A stretch of 64,000 nucleotides of DNA from Thermoanaerobaculales bacterium (GCA_035358815.1 DAOPQC010000002.1:404520-468519), one strand, 5' to 3'; numbered from the stretch's first letter, positions 7,244-15,959 are shown. Notes: generated from the letters alone by a model not told the origin. Translations and numbers: made by a program.

Positions 7244-9475
7244 ATGATCCCGACCGCCACGTCGCGCCAGCTGGCCAGCTGGCGCCGCATCGGGCTCTGG
7301 CTGGCATTCGCGGGCGCGTGCTGGGTCGCGGCCCGTGCCTCCGAGCGCCACACCCGGCTCGAGATCATCTCGACCGGGAGCCGGGTCGAGGTGGCCGCTG
7401 ACGGCTCCTCGCTGGCCGTGCCGCTGGCGGTCGAGTCGGTGCGCCGGATCGAGATCGTGGCCACGGGCTCGGCGTTTCCGCCCGGCGGCAGGAGCCTCGA
7501 GATCACGCAGGGCCCAGTCAGGGTGCTGATCGACCGCCTGCCGGCCAGCTTCGATCTGCCGCGCGGCCGGGCCGCGCCGATTGGCGACTGGGAGATCGAC
7601 GCCCGCGCCGGGACGGGGCTGGGCTGGGCCCGCGATGTGCGCGTGGACGGCCCCTTCGAGCTCGCGGCCGTCTTCACCGGGCGGCCGCACCAGCACCTGG
7701 CGGTCAACCTGGTCGGCACGCCGTCGTGCTCGGTGAGCTTCCGCCGCGGCCTCATCAACAACGACCTCTTCGTGTGGGACTCCGAGTGGGTCCCGCTTGC
7801 GGTCACCAGCATCGACCCGCAGCCGGTCGCGGACGCCCTGGCCGCGCTGTCGCTGCTGCTCGACGCGGCGGCGGCTGCGGCGGGCCTGATCGGCTGCTTC
7901 CTCGCGCTGTGGCGGCTCGCGCCGCGTGGCGAGGTCGCGACCCGGCCGTGGGCGAAGGGCCGGCTCGTGTCCTGGGCGGCCGCCGTGGCGCTCGCCGCCG
8001 CCGCGACCGCCTGCTCGTGGTGGGTGGCCGGCAGCGTGCTGGAGCGCCTCCCGCACCTGCCGGATGAGACGGTCCAGCTGCTGCAGGCGAGGTGGCTGAC
8101 CGAGGGACGCCTCTGGCAGGCCGCGAGCGCGTTCCAGGCCCACCTCGACCTGCCCTTCACCTACGTCTCCAGCGGCCGCTGGCTCGCGCACTACCCTCCC
8201 GGGTGGCCGCTGCTGCTGGCGGCCGGGCTCGCGCTCGGGGCGCCGTGGGTGGTGGCACCGGTCCTCGGCGGGCTCTACGTGCTGCTGCTGTTCCTTTTCG
8301 GACGCGAGCTGTTCGATGGTCCCACCGGCCTGATCGCGGCCGCCCTTGCGGCGCTGTCGCCGATGTGCAGGATCGTCTTTTCAAGCCACCTGTCGCACGC
8401 CGGGAGCGCCACCGCGATCGTGCTCGCGCTGCTGCTGCTCGCGGTCGCCCGGCGCAGCCGGCGGCCGGCACTGGCCGCGTGCGGCGGGCTTGTCGTCTCG
8501 CTCGCCTTCGCCATGCGGCCGCTGGCCGCGGTCGCCGTCGCCGCTCCGGTCGCCGTCGTCCTCGTCGTCGAGGCGGCGAGGGAGCGCAGGCCAGGGGCCG
8601 CGGGGGTGCTGCTCGGCGCCGGGATCGGCGGGATCGCCGGCACCGTCCCGCTGCTGTGGGCCAACCTGGTGGTGACCGGCAATGCCCTGCACCTCCCCTA
8701 CACCCTGGCCAGGGGATCGATGTACGGGCTCGCCAACCTCCCGTTCGGGATCCAGCACCTCGACGCCATCCTCGCCTCGACCGTCCCCGCCCTCTTCGGC
8801 TGGGGCTGGGGCTCGTCCTGGGTGTGGCTGTTCAACGCCCTGCCGCTCGCCTTTGCATGGACCCCATTCCTGCTGCGCCGGGCCGGCCGGGCCGAGCTGC
8901 TGCTGCTCGCGATTTGCGGCTGCCTCGCCGCCGCCCACCTCGGGACCAAGGCCAATGGCCTGCACGGCTACGGCCCGCGCTACTACTTCGACGCCTTCTT
9001 CGCCCTCTACCTGCTGACCGCCCGCGGCTTCCAGGAGCTGGCGCGGGCGGTGGAGACCCCGCCCGGGCCGTCCGGCCGGAAGGAAGCTCCGAGCCTGGCC
9101 ACGGCCGCGACGGCGACGGCGCTGCTCGCGGCGCTGTGCCTGCCGGCGGCGGTGACGCTTCCCGGCCGGCTGCGCCTCTACCACGGCTACAACCAGGTCG
9201 ACGGCTCGCTCGAGCGGGCGGTCGCCGCCGACGGTCTCGAGCGCGCGCTGATCGTCTTCGCCGGCGACGACTGGCAGGACTGGGCGATGGCTTCCCGCTT
9301 CATGACCGGCCAGCTCGGCCGCGACCTGATCTTCGCGCGCAGCATCGATGACGACCGGGACCTCCGGACGGCGTTCCCCGATCGGCCGGTCTACGTGTGG
9401 AGCGAGGGCAAGCTGGAGCGGCTCGACGGGCGCGCCCGAGTCCAAGACAACGGGGTCACCGATCCCGACGACTGA
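7244..9475 (+). CDS. Polytopic membrane glycosyltransferase-like protein (GT-C/GT39-like)
   Basis: The 743-residue integral membrane protein has one N-terminal helix (IGLWLAFAGACWVAA) and about 180 residues of beta-rich extracytoplasmic sequence. A long run of hydrophobic helices follows from about residue 200. LPHLPDETVQLLQARWLTEG and HYPPGWPLLLAAG resemble the catalytic acidic loop and YPP motif of dolichyl/undecaprenyl-phosphate-sugar transferases (ArnT/PMT, GT-C fold). GYGPRYYFDAFFALYLL matches the family's later conserved tract. A role in transferring a lipid-linked sugar to an envelope acceptor is inferred; donor and acceptor are unknown. Start 7244 gives a sensible first helix, and the long upstream open frame crosses repeats. 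It stands alone. Confidence 0.75.
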   Translation: MIPTATSRQLASWRRIGLWLAFAGACWVAARASERHTRLEIISTGSRVEVAADGSSLAVPLAVESVRRIEIVATGSAFPPGGRSLEITQGPVRVLIDRLPASFDLPRGRAAPIGDWEIDARAGTGLGWARDVRVDGPFELAAVFTGRPHQHLAVNLVGTPSCSVSFRRGLINNDLFVWDSEWVPLAVTSIDPQPVADALAALSLLLDAAAAAAGLIGCFLALWRLAPRGEVATRPWAKGRLVSWAAAVALAAAATACSWWVAGSVLERLPHLPDETVQLLQARWLTEGRLWQAASAFQAHLDLPFTYVSSGRWLAHYPPGWPLLLAAGLALGAPWVVAPVLGGLYVLLLFLFGRELFDGPTGLIAAALAALSPMCRIVFSSHLSHAGSATAIVLALLLLAVARRSRRPALAACGGLVVSLAFAMRPLAAVAVAAPVAVVLVVEAARERRPGAAGVLLGAGIGGIAGTVPLLWANLVVTGNALHLPYTLARGSMYGLANLPFGIQHLDAILASTVPALFGWGWGSSWVWLFNALPLAFAWTPFLLRRAGRAELLLLAICGCLAAAHLGTKANGLHGYGPRYYFDAFFALYLLTARGFQELARAVETPPGPSGRKEAPSLATAATATALLAALCLPAAVTLPGRLRLYHGYNQVDGSLERAVAADGLERALIVFAGDDWQDWAMASRFMTGQLGRDLIFARSIDDDRDLRTAFPDRPVYVWSEGKLERLDGRARVQDNGVTDPDD

Positions 9476-9507
9476 CCGACCACCTTCCTCTCGCTCCGCC
9501 GCCGCCT

Positions 9508-9651
9508 CGTTCCCGTGCCCGTTCCCGTACCCGTTCCCGAACATTGTGGTCATGCCCTCCCCAACCCACAAGCGGACGGAAGAGCAGCGCACGTGCGAGA
9601 CTGGATACGCTCCCCATCCGGGAACGGGAACGGGAGCGGGAACGGGAGCGG
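9508..9651. repeat. Foldback pair of CCCGTT hexamer arrays
   Basis: The C-rich arm 9508-9539 (CGTTCCCGTGCCCGTTCCCG and onward) and the G-rich arm 9619-9651 (CGGGAACGGGAACGGGAGCG and onward) flank about 80 bases of unique sequence. The G-rich arm reads in frame as Gly-Asn-Gly-Ser into the radical SAM gene if an upstream start is used. Confidence 0.8.
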
Positions 9652-9652
9652 A

Positions 9653-10618
9653 TTGACGATCGAGTCAACCCAGGGAGTTGAGCGGCCGTTCCGGGCGGGC
9701 TACGTGCTCCTCGCGCGCTCCGGCGACCTCGCCGAGCGGGCGCGCGCGCTCGATGCGCTGCTCGCCGACTGCACGGTCTGCCCCCGCGAGTGCCGGGTCG
9801 ATCGGCGGGTGGAGCTCGGCGTCTGCGCCACCGGCGCCGACGCCGTGGTGGCGTCGTACAGCCTGCACTTCGGCGAGGAGCCGGTGATCTCCGGCCGCCG
9901 TGGCTCGGGCACCGTGTTCCTCGCCAACTGCAACCTGCGCTGCGCGTTCTGCCAGAACCACGACATCTCGCAGCGCCCGTCCGACTTCGTCGGCCACGAG
10001 ATCCCCGACGAGGCGCTGGCGGCGCTCTTCCTCGACCTCCAGGACCGCGGCGCGCACAACCTCAACTGGGTGTCGCCGAGCCACCAGGTGCCGCAGCTCG
10101 TGCGGGCGCTCGCGATCGCCGCCGCCCGCGGCCTTGTCATCCCGATCGTCTACAACTCGAACGGCTACGACTCGGTCGAGGTGCTGCGGCTGCTCGACGG
10201 CGTGGTCGACATCTACATGCCCGACCTCAAGTTCGCCGATCCGGCCACCGGCTGCCGCCTGTCCGGCATCGAGGACTACCCGGTGCGAGCACGCGCCGCC
10301 CTAGCCGAGATGCACCGCCAGCTCGGCGACGACTGGGTCCTGGCGCCGGACGGCGCGCTGCAGCGCGGCCTGCTCGTCCGCGTGCTGGTTTTGCCGGAAG
10401 GGCTGGCCGGCATCGACGACAGCCTGGCCTGGGTCGCCCGGGAGCTGTCGCCGCGAGTGGCGATCTCGCTGCTCGCCCAGTACCACCCGGCGCATCGCGC
10501 CCGCAGCACCGGCGACTTCCCGGAGCTCGGGCGCCGCATCTCGGACGAGGAGTGGCGCGCTGCGGTGGCCACGCTCGGCCGGCACATGGCCGGCGATCGC
10601 CACCACGTCCAGGGCTGA
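9653..10618 (+). CDS. Radical SAM protein of the PflX (pyruvate formate-lyase activase-like) type
   Basis: The radical SAM cluster motif CNLRCAFCQN (CxxxCxxC) follows GSGTVFLANC. Upstream, a Cys pair (CTVCPRECRV, then GVCAT) is typical of the COG1313/PflX group. SPSHQVPQLVRAL and VVDIYMPDLKFAD continue the TIM-barrel-like core. The protein should bind a 4Fe-4S cluster and cleave S-adenosylmethionine; the substrate of this group is unknown. The start is uncertain: TTG 9653 begins just after the hexamer array and gives 321 residues. GTG 9593 or ATG 9515 would add a repeat-encoded GNGNGSGNGSG stretch. The gene ends seven bases from the end of the convergent deiminase gene. Confidence 0.85.
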   Translation: MTIESTQGVERPFRAGYVLLARSGDLAERARALDALLADCTVCPRECRVDRRVELGVCATGADAVVASYSLHFGEEPVISGRRGSGTVFLANCNLRCAFCQNHDISQRPSDFVGHEIPDEALAALFLDLQDRGAHNLNWVSPSHQVPQLVRALAIAAARGLVIPIVYNSNGYDSVEVLRLLDGVVDIYMPDLKFADPATGCRLSGIEDYPVRARAALAEMHRQLGDDWVLAPDGALQRGLLVRVLVLPEGLAGIDDSLAWVARELSPRVAISLLAQYHPAHRARSTGDFPELGRRISDEEWRAAVATLGRHMAGDRHHVQG

Positions 10619-10625
10619 GCGCCGG

Positions 10626-11846
10626 TTACGGCACGACGCTCGACCAGCGCGAGACGTCGCCGGACTCGAAGCCGTCGGCGAACGGCAGCCCGCCGGCGCC
10701 GACCGCCGGCACGTGCATCACGATGCAGTGGATCGCGCCCGCCGAGTGGATGATGTCGGAGGAGTCGACCGGGATCACCTGGTGGTCCGGGAAGGCCGCC
10801 TGGAACACCGCCAGCGCGGCCGCGTTCTGCGCCGGGTAGCCGGCGAACTCGGAGATGAACACCAGGTCGTTGAACACCACCGCGTTGGTGTAGGTGTAGT
10901 GGGTGCCGCCGGCGTTCCAGCCGGGAGTCCGGTGCAGGGTGTAGCCGCGGGCGGAGAGCTCCGCGGCCATCGCCTCGGTGATCGTGTAGGGCTGGCCGTC
11001 GCCCGGGCTGTACTCGCCGATGATGACCTCCAGGTCGCGCACCGGCAGCATCCACATGTCGATGTGGCGGGTCGAGTCGTACCAGCTCGGGAAGCCCGGC
11101 GTGATCTCGAGCGCCAGCCCCTGGTAGCTCGCGTACAGGTCGATCACGTCCTGCGCGGTCAGGCCGGGGTTCTCATCGAGGACGAGCTCGGTCATGAACG
11201 CCTCGGTGTCCGCGAACAGGTGGAAGTTGCCGCCGCCGTGGACCAGCGGCAGGTCGTACTGCGGCTCGCCCCACAACGCGCTCAGGAAGTCCGGGAACGC
11301 GTCGTCCAGCGGCCGCGGCCGGTTGTAGATGTGGTCCACGATCGCCCGGTGTCCGTCCTCGCTGATGAAGCGAGGGCCGTAGTCGCGGATCCACACGGTG
11401 TTCGTGGTGTAGGTGATGAACTCGACCTGGCCGAGGTCGGCGCCGGCGCCCTGCAGGATGGCGGTCGCGCTCGCCTGCTGCGACGGGCCGGTCACGAGGA
11501 TGTACACGATCGCGCCCGGATCGCCGGTGGTGATGCCGACCGCCAGCTCGGTCAAGATCGAGTTGAACGACCCCCAGCTGATCAGCAGCCCCTCGTTGTG
11601 CGCGTACTCGGGCGGCGTCGACACCGCGCCGGTGGGCGGCGCGAGCTCGGTCCACGGCGCGGGGGCCGGCAGCGGCAGCCCCCGCTCAAACTCGGCGAGA
11701 CCGCGCGGCAGCGGATTGGGGTTGTCGTCGACGATGTTGGCGAGGTACTCCCGCGCCACCCGCTTCGCCTGCTGGGCGTCGACCGCCCCCGCCGCACCCA
11801 ACGCCAGCAGCAGAACGAGGACCCACGCGAATCGCCGACCATGCAT
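10626..11846 (-). CDS. Secreted agmatine/peptidylarginine deiminase family protein
   Basis: The 406-residue protein has a signal peptide (FAWVLVLLLALGAAGAVDA) and a deiminase fold of the Porphyromonas-type PAD/agmatine deiminase family. WIRDYGPRF, HGGGNFHLFAD, HIDMWMLPV and NAGGTHYTYTNAVVF supply the conserved Asp/His substrate-binding positions. Cys374 in GAIHCIVMHVP is the expected nucleophile. The likely reaction is hydrolysis of a guanidino group to a ureido group plus ammonia outside the cytoplasm, on free or peptidyl arginine or agmatine. The last 20 residues (FADGFESGDVSRWSS core) duplicate the tail of the protein at 31729-33030 and look like a separate terminal signal. Start 11846 has GGGGAGGGG upstream. 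Confidence 0.85.
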   Translation of the reverse strand: MHGRRFAWVLVLLLALGAAGAVDAQQAKRVAREYLANIVDDNPNPLPRGLAEFERGLPLPAPAPWTELAPPTGAVSTPPEYAHNEGLLISWGSFNSILTELAVGITTGDPGAIVYILVTGPSQQASATAILQGAGADLGQVEFITYTTNTVWIRDYGPRFISEDGHRAIVDHIYNRPRPLDDAFPDFLSALWGEPQYDLPLVHGGGNFHLFADTEAFMTELVLDENPGLTAQDVIDLYASYQGLALEITPGFPSWYDSTRHIDMWMLPVRDLEVIIGEYSPGDGQPYTITEAMAAELSARGYTLHRTPGWNAGGTHYTYTNAVVFNDLVFISEFAGYPAQNAAALAVFQAAFPDHQVIPVDSSDIIHSAGAIHCIVMHVPAVGAGGLPFADGFESGDVSRWSSVVP

Positions 11847-11905
11847 CGCCGACCCCTCCCCGCGGGCGAGGGTAGCATGGGAAGCCGGAGTGACCTGGTT
11901 CGCAT

Positions 11906-12080
11906 CGATCCCGATCCCGTTCCCGTGCCCGTTCCCGATGCGCGCGAGCCGGTCGAGATCCGGTTCGCCCTCCACCTCGGAACGTCGCGTGCGGGCAGGT
12001 GGTCGAGGCGATTCGGGAACGGGGACGGGGACGGGAACGGGTCAGCCCTCACCCCTTTCGCCCAACCCCTCTTACCTCCC
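11906..12080. repeat. Foldback CCCGTT arrays plus C-rich tract in a divergent spacer
   Basis: The C-rich arm (11906-11937) and G-rich arm (12014-12041) are separated by about 75 bases. The G-rich arm continues into a C-rich tract (12042-12080, CCCTCACCCCTTTCGCCC and onward). That tract is the reverse complement of the G-rich tracts found beside other arrays. The locus lies between the divergent deiminase and polA genes, so it is not simply a terminator. Confidence 0.75.
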
Positions 12081-12115
12081 GGCCCGTCCGGATTCCTCGC
12101 CTCCTCTCGTCGGGC

Positions 12116-12121
12116 TACACT
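12116..12121 (+). promoter_or_regulatory. -10-like hexamer abutting the polA start codon
   Basis: TACACT, six bases, then ATG 12128. A transcript from this element would be leaderless. The arrangement copies that at 7232-7244, and there is no Shine-Dalgarno sequence. Confidence 0.45.
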
Positions 12122-12127
12122 GTCCCC

Positions 12128-14800
12128 ATGACCGACACCCAGAAGCGAAAGACGCTGTACCTGATCGACGGACCCAACCTGGCGTTCCGCGCCTTCTTCG
12201 CCATCGGCGGCATGGCGAGCTCGAAGGGCCTCCCCACCAACGCCCTGTTCGGCTTCACCAACATGCTGCTCAAGCTGATCCGGGAGCACCAGCCGGACTA
12301 CCTCGCGATCACCTGGGACCCCAAAGGCGGGTCCTTCCGCGACCGCGAGTACCCGGAGTACAAGGGTACACGGCCCGACATGCCCGAGGCCCTGCGCGCC
12401 CAGATGCCGCACTTCGCGCGCATCGCCGAGGCCTTCGGCGTGCCCTTCCTGTGCCTCGACGACTTCGAGGCCGACGACGTCATGGGCACGCTCGCGCGTC
12501 GCCACGAGGGCTCACTCGACGTGGTGCTGGTCAGCTCGGACAAGGACTTGATGCAGCTGGTCTCCGACCACGTCTCGGTCTACGACTCGATGAACGACCG
12601 CCGGATCGCGCGGCCCGAGGTCGAGGCGAAGTTCGGCTGCCCGCCCGCGCTGGTGCCCGACGCCCTCGGCATCTGGGGCGACTCCTCGGACAACATCCCA
12701 GGCGTCAAGGGCATCGGCGAGAAGGGCGTGAAGGCCCTGCTCGCCACCTGGCAGGGCCTCGACGACATCTACGCCCACATCGACCAGGTCACCCCCGCCG
12801 CGGCCCGCGCCAAGCTCGCCGAGCAGCGCGACAGCGCCTACCTGTCGAAGCACCTCGCGACCATCCGTACCGACGCGCCGGTCGACGTCACGCTCGATGA
12901 GCTCGCGCTCGAGTTCCCACCGCCGGCCGAGCGCGCCCGGGAGCTGTTCGGCGAGCTCGAATTCCGCGGCCTGCTGCGCGACTTCGGCGGCGAGATGGCC
13001 GGCGTCGACCGCGGCGCCTACCGGCTGGTGACGGCCCGGGCCGAGCTCGCGGAGCTCGAGTCCGCCCTCCGCGCGGCGCCGAGGTTCGCCCTCGACACCG
13101 AGACCACCTCGCTCGATCCGATGGTCGCGAAGCTGGTCGGCCTGTCGTTCTGCTGCGACGACGCCGTCGCGTGGTACGTGCCGGTGGGCCACGCCACCGG
13201 CGAGGCGCAGCTCGGCTGGGAGCCGGTGAAGGGCGCCCTCGGCCCGATTCTCGAGGACCCGAAGATCGAGAAGACCGGCCAGAACCTGAAGTTCGACATC
13301 AAGGTCCTCGCCCGTCACGGCGTCGACCTGGCCGGCGTCGCGGGCGACACCCTGCTCGCCGACTACCTGCTGTCGCCGGACCGCCGGACCCACAATCTCA
13401 ACGACCTGGCGCTGGTCCACCTCGAGCACCGCATGATCTCCTTCGAGGAGGCCCTCGGCGAGGGCGCCTCGTTTGCCGACGTGTCGCTGCCGATGGCCCG
13501 CGACTACGCCGCCGAGGACGCCCACGTCGCCTGGCTGCTCGACGGCAAGCTCGGTGCGCGGCTCGCCGAGGAGGGCCTGGACCGGCTCTACCGCGAGCTC
13601 GAGCTGCCCCTGATCGGGGTCCTCGCCCGCATGGAGCTGGCCGGAATCGCGGTCGACCGCGAGGTCCTCGCGGCGCTGTCGGGCGAGCTCGAGGTCGGCA
13701 TCGCCGACGCCGAGCGCCGGTGCTGGGAGCTCGCCGGCGGCGAGTTCGTGATCGGCTCGGTCAAGCAGCTGCGCGAGGTGCTCTACGACAGGCTCGGCCT
13801 GCCGGTGGTCAAGAAGACCAAGACCGGCGCATCGACCGACGAGTCGGTGCTGTCCGAGCTGGCGCTCCAGCACCCCCTGCCGCAGGCGATCCTCGACTAC
13901 CGCTCCCTGGTCAAGCTCAAGAACACCTACGTCGACCCGCTGCCGGCCCTCGTCAACCCGGCCACCGGCCGGATCCACACCAGCTTCTCCCAGACCACCG
14001 CTGCCACCGGCCGGCTCGCCTCGACCGACCCCAACCTGCAGAACATCCCGGTGCGCACCGAGGAGGGACGCCGCATCCGGCAGGCCTTCGTGGCGCCGCC
14101 CGGCCGGCTGTTCGTGTCGGCCGACTACTCGCAGGTCGAGCTGCGCATCCTCGCCCACCTGTGCGGCGGCAAGGGCGGCTTCGCCGAGGCCTTCGCCGCT
14201 GGCGCCGACATCCACACCGAGACCGCGGCCGGGCTGTTCAACGTCACGCCGGACGCCGTCACCCGCCGGATGCGGTCGATGGCCAAGGCGGTCAACTTCG
14301 GGCTCGTCTACGGCCAGAGCGCCTTCGGGCTCGCCCAGCAGCAGCGGATCTCGCGCGCCGAGGCCGGCGAGTACATCCGCCGCTTCCAGGAGCGCTTCCC
14401 GGAGGTCGAGGAGTACCGCCAGCGCACCCTGGCATCGGCCCGCGAGAAGGGCTACGTCGAGACCCTCCTCGGCCGGCGGCGGCCGGTCCCGGACCTCGCC
14501 AGCGGCAACTTCGCCGCCCGCGGTGCGGCCGAGCGGGTCGCGATCAACACCCCGGTCCAGGGCAGCGCCGCCGACCTCATCAAGGCGGCGATGATCGCTG
14601 TCGACCGGCGGCTCCGCGAGGAGTTCCCCGGCCAGCAGATGCTGCTCCAGGTGCACGACGAGCTGCTGCTCGAGGTCGACGAAGGCCGCGAGCAGGAGGT
14701 CGGCGAGATGGTGCGCCGGGAGATGGCCGGTGCGATCGAGCTCGATGTCCCGCTGATCGTCGACGTCGGCCTCGGCAGGAACTGGGACGAGGCGCACTAG
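12128..14800 (+). CDS. polA: DNA polymerase I
   Basis: The 890-residue protein has all three classical modules. Residues 1-300 are the 5'-3' exonuclease/flap domain (YLIDGPNLAFRAFFA, DDFEADDVMGTLA, VLVSSDKDLMQLV, GDSSDNIPGVKGIGEKG). Residues about 300-490 are the 3'-5' exonuclease, with intact acidic motifs FALDTETTSLD, GQNLKFDIKVL and DYAAEDAHVA, so proofreading is probably active. Residues about 500-890 are the family A polymerase, with SADYSQVELRILAHL (motif A), RSMAKAVNFGLVYGQS (O-helix/motif B) and QVHDELLLEV (motif C). It works in replication primer removal and repair. The start is fixed by the conserved N-terminus. Confidence 0.98.
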   Translation: MTDTQKRKTLYLIDGPNLAFRAFFAIGGMASSKGLPTNALFGFTNMLLKLIREHQPDYLAITWDPKGGSFRDREYPEYKGTRPDMPEALRAQMPHFARIAEAFGVPFLCLDDFEADDVMGTLARRHEGSLDVVLVSSDKDLMQLVSDHVSVYDSMNDRRIARPEVEAKFGCPPALVPDALGIWGDSSDNIPGVKGIGEKGVKALLATWQGLDDIYAHIDQVTPAAARAKLAEQRDSAYLSKHLATIRTDAPVDVTLDELALEFPPPAERARELFGELEFRGLLRDFGGEMAGVDRGAYRLVTARAELAELESALRAAPRFALDTETTSLDPMVAKLVGLSFCCDDAVAWYVPVGHATGEAQLGWEPVKGALGPILEDPKIEKTGQNLKFDIKVLARHGVDLAGVAGDTLLADYLLSPDRRTHNLNDLALVHLEHRMISFEEALGEGASFADVSLPMARDYAAEDAHVAWLLDGKLGARLAEEGLDRLYRELELPLIGVLARMELAGIAVDREVLAALSGELEVGIADAERRCWELAGGEFVIGSVKQLREVLYDRLGLPVVKKTKTGASTDESVLSELALQHPLPQAILDYRSLVKLKNTYVDPLPALVNPATGRIHTSFSQTTAATGRLASTDPNLQNIPVRTEEGRRIRQAFVAPPGRLFVSADYSQVELRILAHLCGGKGGFAEAFAAGADIHTETAAGLFNVTPDAVTRRMRSMAKAVNFGLVYGQSAFGLAQQQRISRAEAGEYIRRFQERFPEVEEYRQRTLASAREKGYVETLLGRRRPVPDLASGNFAARGAAERVAINTPVQGSAADLIKAAMIAVDRRLREEFPGQQMLLQVHDELLLEVDEGREQEVGEMVRREMAGAIELDVPLIVDVGLGRNWDEAH

Positions 14801-14892
14801 GAGTTCGTACCGCATTAGCCTCTTCGGCGGGCGTGGTTGACCGAGTTGTCGTCGGACGGCCACTGCGGCATGAACTCCTTCTGGTAGTTGGT

Positions 14893-15110
14893 CTATTGAG
14901 GTGCGGCGTGCAGGGGAGTGGCAAGTTTCCGGTGCGGCGGTGGTGGCTGGTCGGTGCTCTTTGCCGGCTCAGGCTCAGTCTGCAGGGAGGCATTCACCAG
15001 CTTGAGGAGATTGCTGCAGAAGCAGACGAAGGTCCATTCGCGTCGGACCTTCCTCAGCCCACGCAACGAGAAGCGTCGGAAGCGTCGCGCCGGCTCAGTC
15101 CTTCCGCTGA
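14893..15110 (-). pseudogene. C-terminal remnant of an IS1182-like transposase
   Basis: Read on the minus strand, the segment encodes RRFSLRGLRKVRREWTFVCF followed by CSNLLKLVNA, then a proline-rich tail to TAG at 14893. The core closely resembles the end of IS1182/IS5-type DDE transposases (RGLxKVRxEWxLxCxxxNLLKL). No start codon, DDE core or terminal inverted repeat is present. The frame runs back into the end of the Nudix gene, so only about 50 family residues survive. It is the only transposase-derived sequence recognised here. The remainder of 14801-15124 shows nothing else identifiable. Confidence 0.65.
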
Positions 15111-15124
15111 CGGCTGAGGCCGGC

Positions 15125-15706
15125 TCAGGACGCGAGGATCGACAGCAGCTCGTCGACCATGCCGAAGGTGAGCCCCCAGATGAGCTTGTCCCGAAAGCGG
15201 TAGCAGGGCAGGGGGATGGTCATGCCGCCGAGCCGCCACTCCACGGTCGAGCGGTTGCCGTGGTCCGCGAGGAAGGCGAGCGGCACCCACACGAAGTCCG
15301 CGACCTCGTGGTTGAGCACCAGTCGCGGCTCCCCGCGGATCGTGAACACGAAGGGCACGATCACCAGCGACAGCGGCCGACCCTTGCTGACCGCCGCCAC
15401 GTCTGACAGCCGGCCGATCGCCTCGCCCTCGGCGGCGAGGTCCAGCCCGAGCTCCTCGCGAGTCTCCCGGATCGCCGCCGCCAGCTCATCGCGGTCGCCG
15501 CCGCTCATGCGGCCGCCCGGGAAGGCCATGTGGCCCGACCACGGGTCGTGCGGGTGCTCGGCGCGGTGGATGAACAGCAGCTCGGCGCCGTCGCTGCCGT
15601 CGCGCAGCACCGCCGCCACCGCCGCCTTCTTCATGTCGGGCTGGCGGGGAAGCAGCTGCGGCCCGAAACCGGCCATCGCCGCGCGGACGTCCCCGACCGT
15701 GAGCAT
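15125..15706 (-). CDS. Nudix hydrolase, CoA pyrophosphatase-like
   Basis: The 193-residue protein contains a full Nudix box beginning at FPGGRMSGGDRDELAAAIRE and continuing TREELGLD (GX5EX7REUXEEXGU; residues about 63-88). It is preceded by FIHRAEHPHDPWSGHMAFPG, typical of the NudL/CoA-diphosphatase group (YCOF/NUDT7-like). It probably hydrolyses a nucleoside diphosphate derivative such as CoA to 3',5'-ADP and 4'-phosphopantetheine. Start 15706 lies eight bases after a TAGAAT hexamer and no ribosome-binding site is seen. Downstream is the transposase remnant. Confidence 0.88.
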   Translation of the reverse strand: MLTVGDVRAAMAGFGPQLLPRQPDMKKAAVAAVLRDGSDGAELLFIHRAEHPHDPWSGHMAFPGGRMSGGDRDELAAAIRETREELGLDLAAEGEAIGRLSDVAAVSKGRPLSLVIVPFVFTIRGEPRLVLNHEVADFVWVPLAFLADHGNRSTVEWRLGGMTIPLPCYRFRDKLIWGLTFGMVDELLSILAS

Positions 15707-15714
15707 CACCGGAT

Positions 15715-15720
15715 ATTCTA
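15715..15720 (-). promoter_or_regulatory. -10-like hexamer before Nudix gene
   Basis: Minus-strand TAGAAT is followed by ATCCGGTG and the ATG at 15706, again placing the expected transcript start on or next to the start codon. Confidence 0.4.
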
Positions 15721-15846
15721 GCCTTCCGATTCTCGGGCGCGGAATCCGCAGCCCGGCGCAGCGCCGGGGACCTCGGTTCCCCACCCGCGGCTTCCGCGCC
15801 CGACAATCGGAATTGAAGATGACATTCTCGGATAGACTGCAGGCGC

Positions 15847-15922
15847 GCGCCGGTAGCTCAACGGATAGAGCATCGGACTTCGGATCCGACGGTTGGAGGT
15901 TCGAGTCCTCTCCGGCGCGCCA
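15847..15922 (+). tRNA. tRNA-Arg (anticodon TCG)
   Basis: The 76-base gene folds as a full cloverleaf. The acceptor GCGCCGG pairs with CCGGCGC, followed by discriminator G and an encoded CCA. The D stem is GCTC/GAGC, the anticodon stem TCGGA/TCCGA holds loop CTTCGGA (anticodon TCG, reading CGA/CGN arginine codons), and the T arm contains TTCGAGT. Partial copies of this gene occur at 18691-18707 and 20752-20798. Confidence 0.95.
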
Positions 15923-15959
15923 GGCTTCGTTCTCGACCACCAGGAGTGAACGAAGCCTG
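15921..15959 (+). terminator. Hairpin overlapping the tRNA 3' end
   Basis: CAGGCTTCGTTC (15921-15932) and GAACGAAGCCTG (15948-15959) form a perfect 12-bp stem with a 15-base loop. It starts at the CA of the tRNA's CCA. There is no T-run after it, so it may be a Rho-assisted terminator or a processing structure. Confidence 0.5.

Noticed and set aside
4415..8191. A 1258-codon minus-strand open frame
   Set aside because: Only its last 159 codons form a real protein (universal stress protein). The remainder is antisense to the kinase and membrane protein genes and crosses repeats, as expected for GC-rich frame shadows.
9508..12080. Repeat arrays that resemble CRISPR at first sight
   Set aside because: Units are six bases without spacers, arrays are only 25-50 bases long, and no Cas-like gene is present anywhere in the window.
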